From Mesorhizobium onobrychidis (GTDB taxonomy: Bacteria; Pseudomonadota; Alphaproteobacteria; Rhizobiales; Rhizobiaceae), in NCBI RefSeq assembly GCF_024707545.1, contig NZ_CP062229.1, forward strand, positions 682,001 to 746,000: a stretch of 64,000 nucleotides of DNA. The letters are read 5' to 3'. Made by a program: the position numbers and the translations under genes. This document shows, piece by piece, positions 9,536-17,413 of the stretch; position 1 is the stretch's first letter; the number at the start of each line of letters is the position of its first letter. The notes beneath the pieces are model-generated. The model saw only the letters and a program-made list of their open reading frames with translations. It searched no databases and had not been told where the DNA came from.

Positions 9536-10237
9536 ATGAAGAACACTGCAAGCAGGCTGCTCAACTGGATCGAATTCCCGGTGCTGCTGGCCGGACTGGT
9601 CATCGCCGGCGGACTGTGGGGGTTCGAGGAATTGATGGAGGTGGCGCGGGCCACCACGCCGCACGCCTTCGATACCGAAATCCTGCTCGCCTTCCGTGAA
9701 GCGGGCCAGCCCGACAATCCGATCGGACCGCTATGGCTAGAAGGGGCGATGCGCGATATCACCAGCCTCGGCAGCGCCAGCGTGCTCGTGCTGATCACGG
9801 CGGCGGTGATCGTCTATCTGCTGCTGATCCACAGGCCGGGACCAGCGTTTCTCGTTTTCGTAGCGGTGGTGGGTGGGCAGGCCCTGTCGAGCACGCTGAA
9901 GCTCGGAATCGACCGGCCGCGCCCCGATCTGGTCTCGCATCTCGCCGACGTGGCATCGCTTTCGTTTCCGAGCGGCCATGCGATGTTATCAGCGGTGACA
10001 TATTTGACGCTGGGCAGCATGGCGTCGCGCTTCCTGCCTGGGCGAACGACGAAGATTTACGTGCTGTCGCTGGCGGTGCTGACGACGGTGCTGGTCGGCA
10101 TCAGCCGCATCTATCTCGGCGTCCACTGGCCGTCCGACGTGCTGGCCGGGTGGTGCGCCGGCTTCGCCTGGGCGATGCTGTGCTGGCTGGCCGCATGGGC
10201 GTTACAGCGATGGCGCGGGCAGACCGACGGCGGCTGA
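9536..10237 (+). CDS. PAP2 superfamily phosphatase
   Basis: A 233-residue integral-membrane type 2 phosphatidic acid phosphatase. All three catalytic signatures are present: KLGIDRPRPD (KX6RP), FPSGHA (PSGH) and SRIYLGVHWPSD (SRX5HX3D). These act on lipid phosphates or undecaprenyl/phosphatidyl pyrophosphates at the outer face of the inner membrane. The ATG at 9536 (MKNTASRLLNWIEFPVLLAG) leads straight into the first helix; an upstream start would begin inside the repeat hairpin. The exact lipid substrate is not shown by sequence. uppP, which has an overlapping role, lies at 55.7 kb. Confidence 0.9.
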   Translation: MKNTASRLLNWIEFPVLLAGLVIAGGLWGFEELMEVARATTPHAFDTEILLAFREAGQPDNPIGPLWLEGAMRDITSLGSASVLVLITAAVIVYLLLIHRPGPAFLVFVAVVGGQALSSTLKLGIDRPRPDLVSHLADVASLSFPSGHAMLSAVTYLTLGSMASRFLPGRTTKIYVLSLAVLTTVLVGISRIYLGVHWPSDVLAGWCAGFAWAMLCWLAAWALQRWRGQTDGG

Positions 10238-10374
10238 ACCGGCTGTTCAGAACGACGCTGCGGCTAATTCTCCTCGAAATTGCGGCGGCCGAGGGCTTGC
10301 TGTCCCAGCTGGCGCGCGGGGCTCTGCAGGACACAAGCGGTTTTGGTGCGTGCATGGCTGACATATGCATCATG

Positions 10375-10387
10375 ATGGTTAAACCAT
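10375..10387. promoter_or_regulatory. Candidate operator palindrome upstream of HTH regulator
   Basis: ATGGTT-A-AACCAT is a 13-base inverted repeat with a one-base centre, 40-52 bp upstream of the HTH gene and next to a TATACA stretch (10388-10393). It is a plausible autoregulatory site; binding is inferred. Confidence 0.4.
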
Positions 10388-10420
10388 TATACATGGAAAT
10401 GCAGACTCAGACGGGTTCTT

Positions 10421-10696
10421 TTGTCGATGATCACTGCCGCGCAGATGCGCGCCGCAAGGGCGCTGGCCGGCATCGATCAGAAGACGCTCGCCGAGCGTGC
10501 CGGGGTTTCGCTTCCAACCATTCAGCGCATGGAAGCGAGCGACGGCGTGGTCAGGGGCGTGGTCGATACGCTGATGAAGGTCATCCAGGCCCTCGATGAG
10601 GCCGGCGTGGAACTGATCGGCGAGAACCAGGCCAGCGAGCGCGGCGGCAGGGGCGTGCGCCTCAAGCCGATCGTGCCGCAGAACCCGCCAGGCTGA
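10421..10696 (+). CDS. Small XRE-type HTH transcriptional regulator
   Basis: A 91-residue protein with one helix-turn-helix of the Cro/CI type at about residues 8-40 (MRAARALAGIDQKTLAERAG then VSLPTIQRMEAS). The C-terminal tail is basic and has no enzymatic domain. Such small regulators often repress their own promoter, and a palindrome sits at 10375-10387. An alternative start two codons downstream (10427) is possible. It precedes the SulP transporter by about 130 bp, but regulation of that gene is only a guess. Confidence 0.82.
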   Translation: MSMITAAQMRAARALAGIDQKTLAERAGVSLPTIQRMEASDGVVRGVVDTLMKVIQALDEAGVELIGENQASERGGRGVRLKPIVPQNPPG

Positions 10697-10757
10697 GCCG
10701 ATAAAAGTCGCGACGGCGACCGCCGACAGTTCTGCCGACGATCCCGCCGCCTCCTTG

Positions 10758-10806
10758 GTTTTTATGCGTGCCCCAAACCGCTGTGCACTTTTGGGCGGCA
10801 TGCATC
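10758..10806. repeat. Partial copy of ATGCATGTCG-type intergenic repeat
   Basis: The sequence ttttttatgcgtgccccaaa, then the cactttTTGGGCGGCATGCAT end, is a diverged partial copy of the element seen fuller at 43657-43771 and 55171-55280. The arms pair as CCCAAA/TTTGGG inside a longer hairpin. Because the first 13 or so codons of the longest SulP frame are just this repeat, it argues against the upstream start at 10768. Confidence 0.65.
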
Positions 10807-10824
10807 AGGAGCGGAAGGCAGTCC

Positions 10825-12450
10825 ATGGATCGAACCCGGCGGGCAATTCATCAACCGGCGCAGCCGACATTTTCCGAACTGTTCACGCCGAAGCTGGTGA
10901 CGGTGCTGCGCGAGGGCTACACAGTAGAGCATTTCAAGGCCGATGCCATCGCCGGACTGACCGTGGCCATCGTGGCGCTGCCGCTGTCGATGGCGATCGC
11001 GATCGCATCGGGCGTGACGCCGGAGCGCGGGCTCTACACCTCCATCATCGGTGGCTTCCTCGTCTCGGCGCTCGGCGGCAGCCGCTTCCAGATCGGCGGG
11101 CCGGCCGGCGCCTTCATCGTGCTGGTGGCGGCAACGGTGGCGCGGGTCGGTGTCGACGGGTTGCTGCTGGCGACGATGATGGCCGGCATCTTCCTGCTCG
11201 CCATCGGCTATCTCAGGCTCGGCACCTACATCAAGTTCATTCCCTATCCGGTGACCGTCGGCTTCACCGCCGGCATCGCCATCATCATCTTCTCTGGCCA
11301 GATCGTCGAGCTGTTCGGGCTGAAGCTCGCCGGCAAAGAGCCTGGACCGCTGGTGCCGAAGCTGATGGCGATCGGCGAGGCGGCCGGCACGATCAATCTC
11401 GCCGCCACCTTCGTGGCCGTACTGACCATCGTCGCCATTGCCCTGATGAAGCGGTGGCGGCCGAGATGGCCCGCCATGCTGATCGCCATCGGTCTGGCGT
11501 CGCTTGTCGTGGCGCTGTTTTCCCTGCCTGCCGAAACAATCGGCACGCGCTTCGGCGGCATCCCGCGCAGCCTGCAAATGCCGGCCTTTCCGCCGATCAG
11601 CTTCGACAGGATGATCGACGTCCTGCCGGACGCCATAGCTTTTGCGCTGCTCGGTGCGATCGAATCGCTGCTGTCGGCGGTGGTCGCCGACGGCATGACA
11701 GGAAGGCGGCACCGCTCCAATTGCGAACTCGTGGCGCAGGGCTTTGCCAACATCGCGTCTGCCCTGTTCGGCGGCATCTGCACCACCGGCACCATCGCCC
11801 GCACGGCGACCAATGTGCGGGCCGGCGCGCATGGACCGGTTTCGGGCATGATCCACTCGGTCCTCCTGCTTGCCCTGATGCTGGTGGCGGCGCCGCTGGC
11901 CAGCTACATCCCGCTTGCAGCCCTTGCCGGCGTGCTGGCGGTGGTGTGCTGGAACATGTTCGAGAAGCAGGCCTTTGCCACGTTGCTGCGTGCCTCGCGC
12001 GGCGACGCGCTGGTGCTGATGGCAACCTTCCTGATCGTCATCTTCCGCGACCTCACCGAAGGCATCGTCGTCGGCTTCGCCCTGGGCTCGATCCTGTTCA
12101 TCGACCGGATGGCTAAGAGCATTGCGGTTGAGTCGGACCAGAGACTGGTGCAGGACGATGTCGCCGACAGTACCGGCGCCGGCAGCGCCTATGATTCCAG
12201 CGAAGCGAGCGATGCCGACACCGTCGTCTACCGGATTTCGGGCGCCTTCTTCTTCGGCGCCGCCTCGACCGTCGCCACGGTGCTGGACCGCATCGCCGAC
12301 CAGCGCAAGAACTTCATCCTCGACTGCTCGGCGGTGCCGTTCTTCGATTCGACGGCGGCCAACGTCATCGAGGGCGCTGCCCACAAGCGAGGCGCGCCGG
12401 CGTGCGCTTCATCATATCAGGCGCTTCGCCGCAGACACGTCGCATGCTGA
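10825..12450 (+). CDS. SulP family inorganic anion transporter, STAS domain frameshifted
   Basis: A SLC26/SulP permease for sulfate, bicarbonate or similar anions. The start at 10825 (MDRTRRAIHQPAQPTFSELF) has GGAAGG 7 bp upstream. The transmembrane core includes GLTVAIVALPLSMAIAIASG, the GGPAGAF motif and GTIARTATNVRAGAHGPVSG. A STAS domain begins around residue 460 (VVYRISGAFFFGAAS) and reads up to FFDSTAANVIEGAAHK. From about 12386 the frame departs. The ancestral frame continues as RAGVRFIISGASPQTRRMLI and would stop at 12540-12542, adding about 50 residues. One missing base (AAG-GCG-AGG read as AAG-CGA-GG) explains it. Either the STAS tail is truncated or the base call is wrong. Confidence 0.88.
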   Translation: MDRTRRAIHQPAQPTFSELFTPKLVTVLREGYTVEHFKADAIAGLTVAIVALPLSMAIAIASGVTPERGLYTSIIGGFLVSALGGSRFQIGGPAGAFIVLVAATVARVGVDGLLLATMMAGIFLLAIGYLRLGTYIKFIPYPVTVGFTAGIAIIIFSGQIVELFGLKLAGKEPGPLVPKLMAIGEAAGTINLAATFVAVLTIVAIALMKRWRPRWPAMLIAIGLASLVVALFSLPAETIGTRFGGIPRSLQMPAFPPISFDRMIDVLPDAIAFALLGAIESLLSAVVADGMTGRRHRSNCELVAQGFANIASALFGGICTTGTIARTATNVRAGAHGPVSGMIHSVLLLALMLVAAPLASYIPLAALAGVLAVVCWNMFEKQAFATLLRASRGDALVLMATFLIVIFRDLTEGIVVGFALGSILFIDRMAKSIAVESDQRLVQDDVADSTGAGSAYDSSEASDADTVVYRISGAFFFGAASTVATVLDRIADQRKNFILDCSAVPFFDSTAANVIEGAAHKRGAPACASSYQALRRRHVAC

Positions 12451-12559
12451 TCAACCACGGCGTCAAGCGACCGCTGGTGACCTATGCCGCCACGATCCGC
12501 GATGCGCGGGCGCAGTTGAGCAATGCCGCGCCCGCATCGTGAAAGCCGACAAAACCGGC

Positions 12560-13417
12560 TCAGTCGAGCGTCAGTGCAACGACTTCGCCGTCGTTCATCA
12601 GCGGCACGAAAATCCTGCTGCCGTCGGTGCCGATATCGGCACTGCCCGGATTGAAGGTCGCAACCTTCTCCGGTGTGCCATCAACCTTGTAGCGATAGAG
12701 CGTGCCGGTCATGTAGGACGTGGCGTAGATCGTGTCGCCGACTGCAATGACGCCATCGAGATCGGCGAATTTTTGTGCGCCGGGCAGTTGCGAAATAGCC
12801 TTGGTGGCGAGATCGACGGCGAGCAGGCCGCCGGGCTCTGCGGTGCTGAAATCCGGCTTGATGCCCTTGCCCCAGGACGCGACGATCAGCCGGCCACCAT
12901 CGGCGAGAATACCATTGGGCGACGCAAGTGCCGCGTCCCTGACGAACAGTTCCGGCCTGTCGCCGTCGATGCGGTAGATCGCGTCGGCCAGCATGTCGGT
13001 GACGTAGACTTTGCCGGAGGCGTCAGTGGTCATGTCGTTGAGGAAAACGGTATTCGGCACATCGATCGTCGAAACGAGCTTGCCGGTCTCGAGATCGACG
13101 ACACGGACTCTTGTGATGTCGGCGACATAGAGTCGGCCGCCGGATACCGCCATGCCCTTCGGCGCGTCCATGCCGTCGGTCCAATGCTGCGTGACCATCT
13201 TGCCGTCCGGGGACAGGATTGACAGATAGCCGTTGCCGTCAGCGGCACCTGGGTTGCCGACGATATTGGAGACGATGATGCGCTTGCCGGCAGCGTCGAA
13301 GAGCGCCGATTCCGGCTGCTCGAGGCCAGTGGCGCGCCAGATCTCACCGGCCTGGGCAGCAGGCGTCGCCGTCATGCCGATGATGGCGAGAAGTGTCGAG
13401 GTGATTAGGGTTTTCAT
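12560..13417 (-). CDS. Secreted SMP-30/gluconolactonase-like beta-propeller protein
   Basis: A 285-residue protein with a Sec signal peptide (MKTLITSTLLAIIGMTATPA, cleavage about after AAQA). The repeated pattern (GKRIIVSNI, GRLYVADI, GKVYVTDML, GRLIVASWG, DTIYATSYM, SRIFVPLMN) is that of a six-bladed beta-propeller of the SMP-30/LRE or NHL type. The fold is clear but the substrate is not; lactonase activity is not assured because the catalytic metal residues cannot be assigned with confidence. It is divergent from an HTH regulator across a palindrome-rich promoter, so co-regulation is likely. Confidence 0.8.
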   Translation of the reverse strand: MKTLITSTLLAIIGMTATPAAQAGEIWRATGLEQPESALFDAAGKRIIVSNIVGNPGAADGNGYLSILSPDGKMVTQHWTDGMDAPKGMAVSGGRLYVADITRVRVVDLETGKLVSTIDVPNTVFLNDMTTDASGKVYVTDMLADAIYRIDGDRPELFVRDAALASPNGILADGGRLIVASWGKGIKPDFSTAEPGGLLAVDLATKAISQLPGAQKFADLDGVIAVGDTIYATSYMTGTLYRYKVDGTPEKVATFNPGSADIGTDGSRIFVPLMNDGEVVALTLD

Positions 13418-13488
13418 GGCTGGTCTCCCTGTGGTGATGGAGGAGAGCTATGTTTTTTGATACTTTTCTGGAGGGCCGATTACAGCTA

Positions 13489-13514
13489 GTATCGAATATC
13501 GATACGAAATCGTA
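13489..13514. promoter_or_regulatory. Overlapping palindromes in divergent promoter
   Basis: GTATCGA-ATA-TCGATAC (13489-13505) overlaps TACGA-AA-TCGTA (13503-13514). A further GTATCG half-site lies at 13524-13529, next to the regulator start. They sit between the beta-propeller gene (minus) and the HTH regulator (plus), the expected place for an operator of that regulator. Confidence 0.55.
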
Positions 13515-13531
13515 CGAAAGAGGTGTATCGC

Positions 13532-14335
13532 ATGAATGGCCTGATCTTCGAGGCGCTGAAGCGGACACTGAAGGCGAAGGGTGTCACCTATCGCGAACTT
13601 GCCGAACGCATGGGCGTTTCCGAGCCGACGGTGAAGCGCATCTTCCATGAACGCAACTGCAAGCTCGACCGGCTGATGGAAATCTGCGCTGCCGCCGGCG
13701 TCGAGCTGGAAAACGTGCTCGGCTCGATGAACCGGGGGCCAGGGCCGGTCAACCGCATCGCGCCGGAGATCGAACGCAGGCTGGCAGGCAGGCCGGCGCT
13801 GCTGTTCATGTTCGTCATGCTGTCAGAAAAATTCACGCCCGAAGGCATCATGCGCTCGCAAGGATTGAGCGAGGCCTCGATGTTCCTCTATCTGCGCGAC
13901 CTCGAGGAGCTCGGCCTCGTCGCGCTCGGCCGCGGCCTGTCGGCCAGGCTGCTGGTCGAGACGCCGATCCAGTGGAATTTCGAAGGGCCGCTTAGGCCAT
14001 TGTTCGAGATGACAAACAAGAATTTCATCGGCTGGGCGATCACGCATCTGGAGCGGGAGGCGACCTTCGTCAGCTTCTCCAGGCGGATGCGGCCGGAGAC
14101 GGCGGAGATGGTGAAGCGCGAGGCGGAGGAGCTGGCCGAACGCGCCAAATTGCTTGCCCATCACGATCAGCACACGACGCCCGAAGACGGGCTCACCGGC
14201 TATAAATGGACATTTGCCTTCGGCGCGACGCCGTTCCCAACGATCATGCCGATCGGGCCGCATCCGCGTGATGCCGGTGCGCGAGCGAACGATCGGTCCG
14301 CTACTGCGAAGGGTCGACGCCCACTGCTAGCATAG
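13532..14335 (+). CDS. XRE-family HTH transcriptional regulator with C-terminal domain
   Basis: A 267-residue protein with an N-terminal helix-turn-helix (residues about 5-50: LKAKGVTYRELAERMGVSEP then TVKRIFHER) and a 200-residue C-terminal region of unassigned fold that probably mediates ligand sensing or dimerisation. The ATG at 13532 (MNGLIFEALKRTL) has AGAGG about 8 bp upstream; the in-frame GTG at 13523 would overlap that site. The last 25 residues are basic and low-complexity. It is divergent from the secreted beta-propeller gene, and palindromes between them are likely operators. Confidence 0.8.
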   Translation: MNGLIFEALKRTLKAKGVTYRELAERMGVSEPTVKRIFHERNCKLDRLMEICAAAGVELENVLGSMNRGPGPVNRIAPEIERRLAGRPALLFMFVMLSEKFTPEGIMRSQGLSEASMFLYLRDLEELGLVALGRGLSARLLVETPIQWNFEGPLRPLFEMTNKNFIGWAITHLEREATFVSFSRRMRPETAEMVKREAEELAERAKLLAHHDQHTTPEDGLTGYKWTFAFGATPFPTIMPIGPHPRDAGARANDRSATAKGRRPLLA

Positions 14336-14343
14336 GCGAGCTG

Positions 14344-15156
14344 CTACTCGGCGGCCTTGGTTTCCGGATCGGTAGCCGTCATCTTATCCTCCCAGGTCAT
14401 CTGCCGGTAGTCGAACCCGTATTCCAGCGTCGGCTTGACGATGCGGAAATAGGGCGACAGGTCGAAGTCGCGCGGCGTGTAGAGCGAGTGGTGGCGGATG
14501 TGCAGGATTTCCTTGCGCGAATAGTTCGACTGGGCCGAGGCACGGCCGGGCGCCCGGGTGATCTCGGGCAGGATGGGATAGCGGATCTGGCCATAGGCTT
14601 CGGCGATCAGCGAGGAGCAGATGGCCCGGGTCGGATCGCCAGACCCGAAAGCCAGCATGCGGCGGCGCCAGCGTACCGGCACAGGCGGCGTCGGCAGGAA
14701 ATAGCGCAGCATGTCGAAGATGTTCTTGAGATCGTATCTGAGGCCGAGCTTGCCGATCATGAAGGCGACGACCTTGTCGCGATCTTCCGGCGCCAGGCCG
14801 CTCGCCCGGCAGATGCGCGTGTTGTAGGTACGGTAGCGCGACAGCGGCACGGCGATGCAGCCCTCGCCAAGCGTGACCTCGATCAGGCGCCGCCGCTCCG
14901 ATCCGTCCTCCGGTTCGGGCAAGGCATCGCCGACATAGAAGGCCGCGTGCGACCAGGTCGACTGGGTCAGGTACTTGATCGCCGCCGAGATCTTCTGATT
15001 GCCCTCGATGAGCAGGATGTCGCCGGGCTCGAGCGTTCGGCGCAGCGTTTCGGCATCGGACGGCGTGTAAGGCTCGTAGCCGGACGATTCCTCCTGCAGC
15101 CGGCCGGCAAGCCAGCGGCCAAGTCGGTCCAGAAGCGTGTCACCGGTCTCGATCAT
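14344..15156 (-). CDS. YiiX/YebB-like permuted NlpC/P60 cysteine hydrolase
   Basis: A 270-residue protein with the circularly permuted papain-like layout of YiiX/YaeF proteins: LEPGDILLIEGN near residue 42, then a conserved His in STWSHAAFYVG (about residue 69), and the catalytic Cys late, in RAICSSLIAEAYGQ (about residue 180). No signal peptide is visible. Related enzymes cleave lipids or amide/thioester bonds; the substrate here is unknown. It is convergent with the HTH regulator and separated by only 8 bp. Confidence 0.8.
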   Translation of the reverse strand: MIETGDTLLDRLGRWLAGRLQEESSGYEPYTPSDAETLRRTLEPGDILLIEGNQKISAAIKYLTQSTWSHAAFYVGDALPEPEDGSERRRLIEVTLGEGCIAVPLSRYRTYNTRICRASGLAPEDRDKVVAFMIGKLGLRYDLKNIFDMLRYFLPTPPVPVRWRRRMLAFGSGDPTRAICSSLIAEAYGQIRYPILPEITRAPGRASAQSNYSRKEILHIRHHSLYTPRDFDLSPYFRIVKPTLEYGFDYRQMTWEDKMTATDPETKAAE

Positions 15157-15217
15157 GCCAGACGGCGATTACCACAGGCCGGCGGCCTAGACCATGATCC
15201 CGAACCGAAGGACCGCG

Positions 15218-16165
15218 TCAGCCGGCGGCGCCGGGCGCGCTGGCGTCTTCGCGCGGCGCGGCGGCCAGATCGTCGCGCGCCTTGCGCGCAAGTTTCCTTG
15301 TCGAGCCCCTGGGGCTGTCGCCGAACAGATCGGTTGCGACGGCGAGACAGGTCTTCTTCAGGCTTTTCTCCGAGCGCTTCAACAGCTTGCTCAGGAGCCG
15401 CGTTTCCTGCGGAGAGCCGAGCGGCCGGTCGGCGGCATCGAGAAGTTCGCGCATGACGAACACATCATGCAGTTCGCCCAGTCTTTCGCCCAGTTCGTCG
15501 ACCGCCTTGCGCCGGACCTTGATCGGCGTCGGCCACAGCCTTCCGAGCAGCGACAGATGCATGCCGTGGGTCTTTGCCGCCTTGCGCAGATCGTGGAAAT
15601 CGTCGGCCTCGCCGCGGGAGCCCGCCTTGTCCAGCGCCTTTCTGGCGCGACGCAGAGTGATGCGGGCGCCTTCAGCAAGCACATCGGCGGCCTGTTCGGG
15701 CTGGTCGGGCAAGGCCAGCATATCGATCCGGTTGATGCCCTCCTCGCAAGCGGCAATCGCGGCAGCTATCGCAGCGTCGAGGCCGACACCGCCATGCAAT
15801 TCGTGCTGGCGCGCGACGAGCCTGTCGCGCACTGCATCGAGACCGCCGCCAGTGCTTTGCTTGGGAAAGCTTGCTGTCAGCCGGTCGATGGTTTCAACCA
15901 GCGCGGTCGCCTCGCGCGGACCGGCAAGCAGGGCCGCCACCTGGCGGTAGCACTGATTCTCGGTCCGGCAGAATGTTTCGTCTCCGGAACGGACCAGGCG
16001 CAGCAAGGCACGCGCGCTCTTCAGCCGCTTGCGGCATTTGTGCAGCCCCTGTTCCGGCCTGTCATGCGCCGCGTCCAGATGGACCAGCGCCTTGCCGATC
16101 TCCTCGGCGAGGATGCGCCTGACCTCGCCGGTCAACGGCAGGCGCGGATCGATGCGATAGCTCAT
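15218..16165 (-). CDS. CHAD domain protein
   Basis: A 315-residue all-helical CHAD protein. CHAD domains bind polyphosphate through conserved His, Lys and Arg; here LHKCRKRLKSARALLRLVR (about residues 42-60) and FHDLRKAAKTHGMHLSLLG carry these. The start at 16163-16165 overlaps the stop of the CYTH gene by 4 bp (ATGA), so the two proteins are translationally coupled; in many bacteria they are fused in one chain. The C-terminus is Arg/Ala-rich. Role in polyphosphate handling is inferred from family. Confidence 0.88.
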   Translation of the reverse strand: MSYRIDPRLPLTGEVRRILAEEIGKALVHLDAAHDRPEQGLHKCRKRLKSARALLRLVRSGDETFCRTENQCYRQVAALLAGPREATALVETIDRLTASFPKQSTGGGLDAVRDRLVARQHELHGGVGLDAAIAAAIAACEEGINRIDMLALPDQPEQAADVLAEGARITLRRARKALDKAGSRGEADDFHDLRKAAKTHGMHLSLLGRLWPTPIKVRRKAVDELGERLGELHDVFVMRELLDAADRPLGSPQETRLLSKLLKRSEKSLKKTCLAVATDLFGDSPRGSTRKLARKARDDLAAAPREDASAPGAAG

Positions 16166-16635
16166 GCGGCGATCTCCGGAATCCCCTCGAGGGCGAGCGA
16201 CGCGTTGTAGAATCTCTGCTCGCCAGTGACTTCGCGGCCGAGCCAACCTGGCAGCATTTCGTCCGGCACGTCCTCGGGCGTCTCAAGCTCGGCGACCACC
16301 AGCCCCGCAAGCATCCCGCCGAAGACATCGACTTCATAGAGATAGCCGCGGTGCCTAACATGGTGGCGTGTCTTCTCGATGACACGTCCGATGGCGAAGG
16401 CCAGCATCTCTTCCGCCTCGGCCAGAGGGATCGGATATTCGAATTCGTCGCGTTCGCGAGCCTTGCTGCCGAATTTGAGCGTCAGCTTGGCTGAGGCGCC
16501 GTCGCTGATGCGCACGCGCACCGAGCGGCCGGGTGCGGCGGCGAGATAGAACTGGCGAATGCGAATGTCCGCCTCGACCAGATCCCGCCACTGCGCGCCG
16601 GAGACCAGGAACTTGCGCTCGATTTCCTTGACCAT
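16162..16635 (-). CDS. CYTH domain protein (triphosphate tunnel metalloenzyme)
   Basis: A 157-residue protein with the CYTH signature at the N-terminus (MVKEIERKFLV, an ExExK motif) followed by alternating charged strands: RVRISDG, KLTLKFGSK, YLYEVDVFGG and VAELETPED. The family forms an eight-stranded tunnel that binds triphosphate with metal ions and typically hydrolyses inorganic triphosphate. It overlaps the CHAD gene by 4 bp, pointing to a joint function in inorganic polyphosphate or tripolyphosphate metabolism. Confidence 0.9.
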   Translation of the reverse strand: MVKEIERKFLVSGAQWRDLVEADIRIRQFYLAAAPGRSVRVRISDGASAKLTLKFGSKARERDEFEYPIPLAEAEEMLAFAIGRVIEKTRHHVRHRGYLYEVDVFGGMLAGLVVAELETPEDVPDEMLPGWLGREVTGEQRFYNASLALEGIPEIAA

Positions 16636-16697
16636 GGCTTCGCACTAAAGCGCGCGCGGCTGGAGATGGCAAGGTGGAGATAGGCTAAGGTTGACGG

Positions 16698-16715
16698 TAA
16701 TCATTCGATTGATTA
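16698..16715. promoter_or_regulatory. Candidate TetR operator
   Basis: TAATCA-N6-TGATTA is an inverted repeat ending 11 bp before the TetR-family ATG. Position and symmetry suit an autorepression site for the downstream CecR-like regulator. Confidence 0.5.
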
Positions 16716-16726
16716 AATTGCCGATC

Positions 16727-17413
16727 ATGAGCAAATCAACGAATGCCAAAATTCAGCGTCGCGAGGCATCTCCCGCCGACACGCGCGCGGCACTTGTCCG
16801 CGCGGCGCTGAAGCTGTTCGGACGGCAGGGTTTCGACGGCACCTCGACGCGCGAGATCGCGGCTGAGGCCAAGGCCAATATCGGCTCGATTGCCTATCAT
16901 TTCGGCGGCAAGGAAGGACTTCGCACTGCCGCGGCCGACTATATCGTCGAGACCATTCAGGCCATTGCCAGCCAAGCCGTCGGCAGTGCGCAGGCATCAG
17001 CCCCGGCCGACGCCGAGGCGGCGCGGGCACAACTCTTCACCGCGCTGGAGCGGATGGTGGCCTTCATCGTGGCAAGGCCGGAGGCCGGCGAGATCGTACA
17101 GTTCGTCCTGCGTGAGCTGTCGCATCCGACGGCGGCACTCGACCGCATCTATGACGGCGTGTTCGAGCCGACGCATCGCCGGCTCTGCCTGATCTGGGAG
17201 CAGGCAACGGGCGAGGCGGCCGAAAGCGAGCGCACCAAGCTCACCGTGTTCACGCTGATCGGCCAGGTCATCTATTTCCGAATCGGCCGCGAAGCGGTGA
17301 TGCGCCGCATGGGCTGGCGCGGGATCGGCGATGACGAGGCCGCCAAGGTGGTGACGGTGGTGACGGATAACCTAGGGGCCATATTGGCCGCCCGGAAGGA
17401 TCGTAGATCATGA
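16727..17413 (+). CDS. TetR-family regulator, CecR/YbiH-like
   Basis: A 228-residue repressor. The N-terminal TetR HTH covers about residues 20-65 (LVRAALKLFGRQGFDGTSTR then EIAAEAKANIGSIAYHFGGK), and the C-terminal region matches the DUF1956/CerR-type ligand domain in length and in the FVLRELSHPTAALDRIYDGV stretch. I chose the ATG at 16727 because the longer frame starts upstream of the operator palindrome. It overlaps by 4 bp and leads a four-gene operon with an HlyD adaptor, ATPase and permease, as cecR does with ybhGFSR in E. coli. Confidence 0.88.
   Translation: MSKSTNAKIQRREASPADTRAALVRAALKLFGRQGFDGTSTREIAAEAKANIGSIAYHFGGKEGLRTAAADYIVETIQAIASQAVGSAQASAPADAEAARAQLFTALERMVAFIVARPEAGEIVQFVLRELSHPTAALDRIYDGVFEPTHRRLCLIWEQATGEAAESERTKLTVFTLIGQVIYFRIGREAVMRRMGWRGIGDDEAAKVVTVVTDNLGAILAARKDRRS

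Noticed and set aside
12545..12560. Terminator between SulP and the beta-propeller gene
   Set aside because: AGCCG/CGGCT gives only a five-base stem with no T run on either strand.
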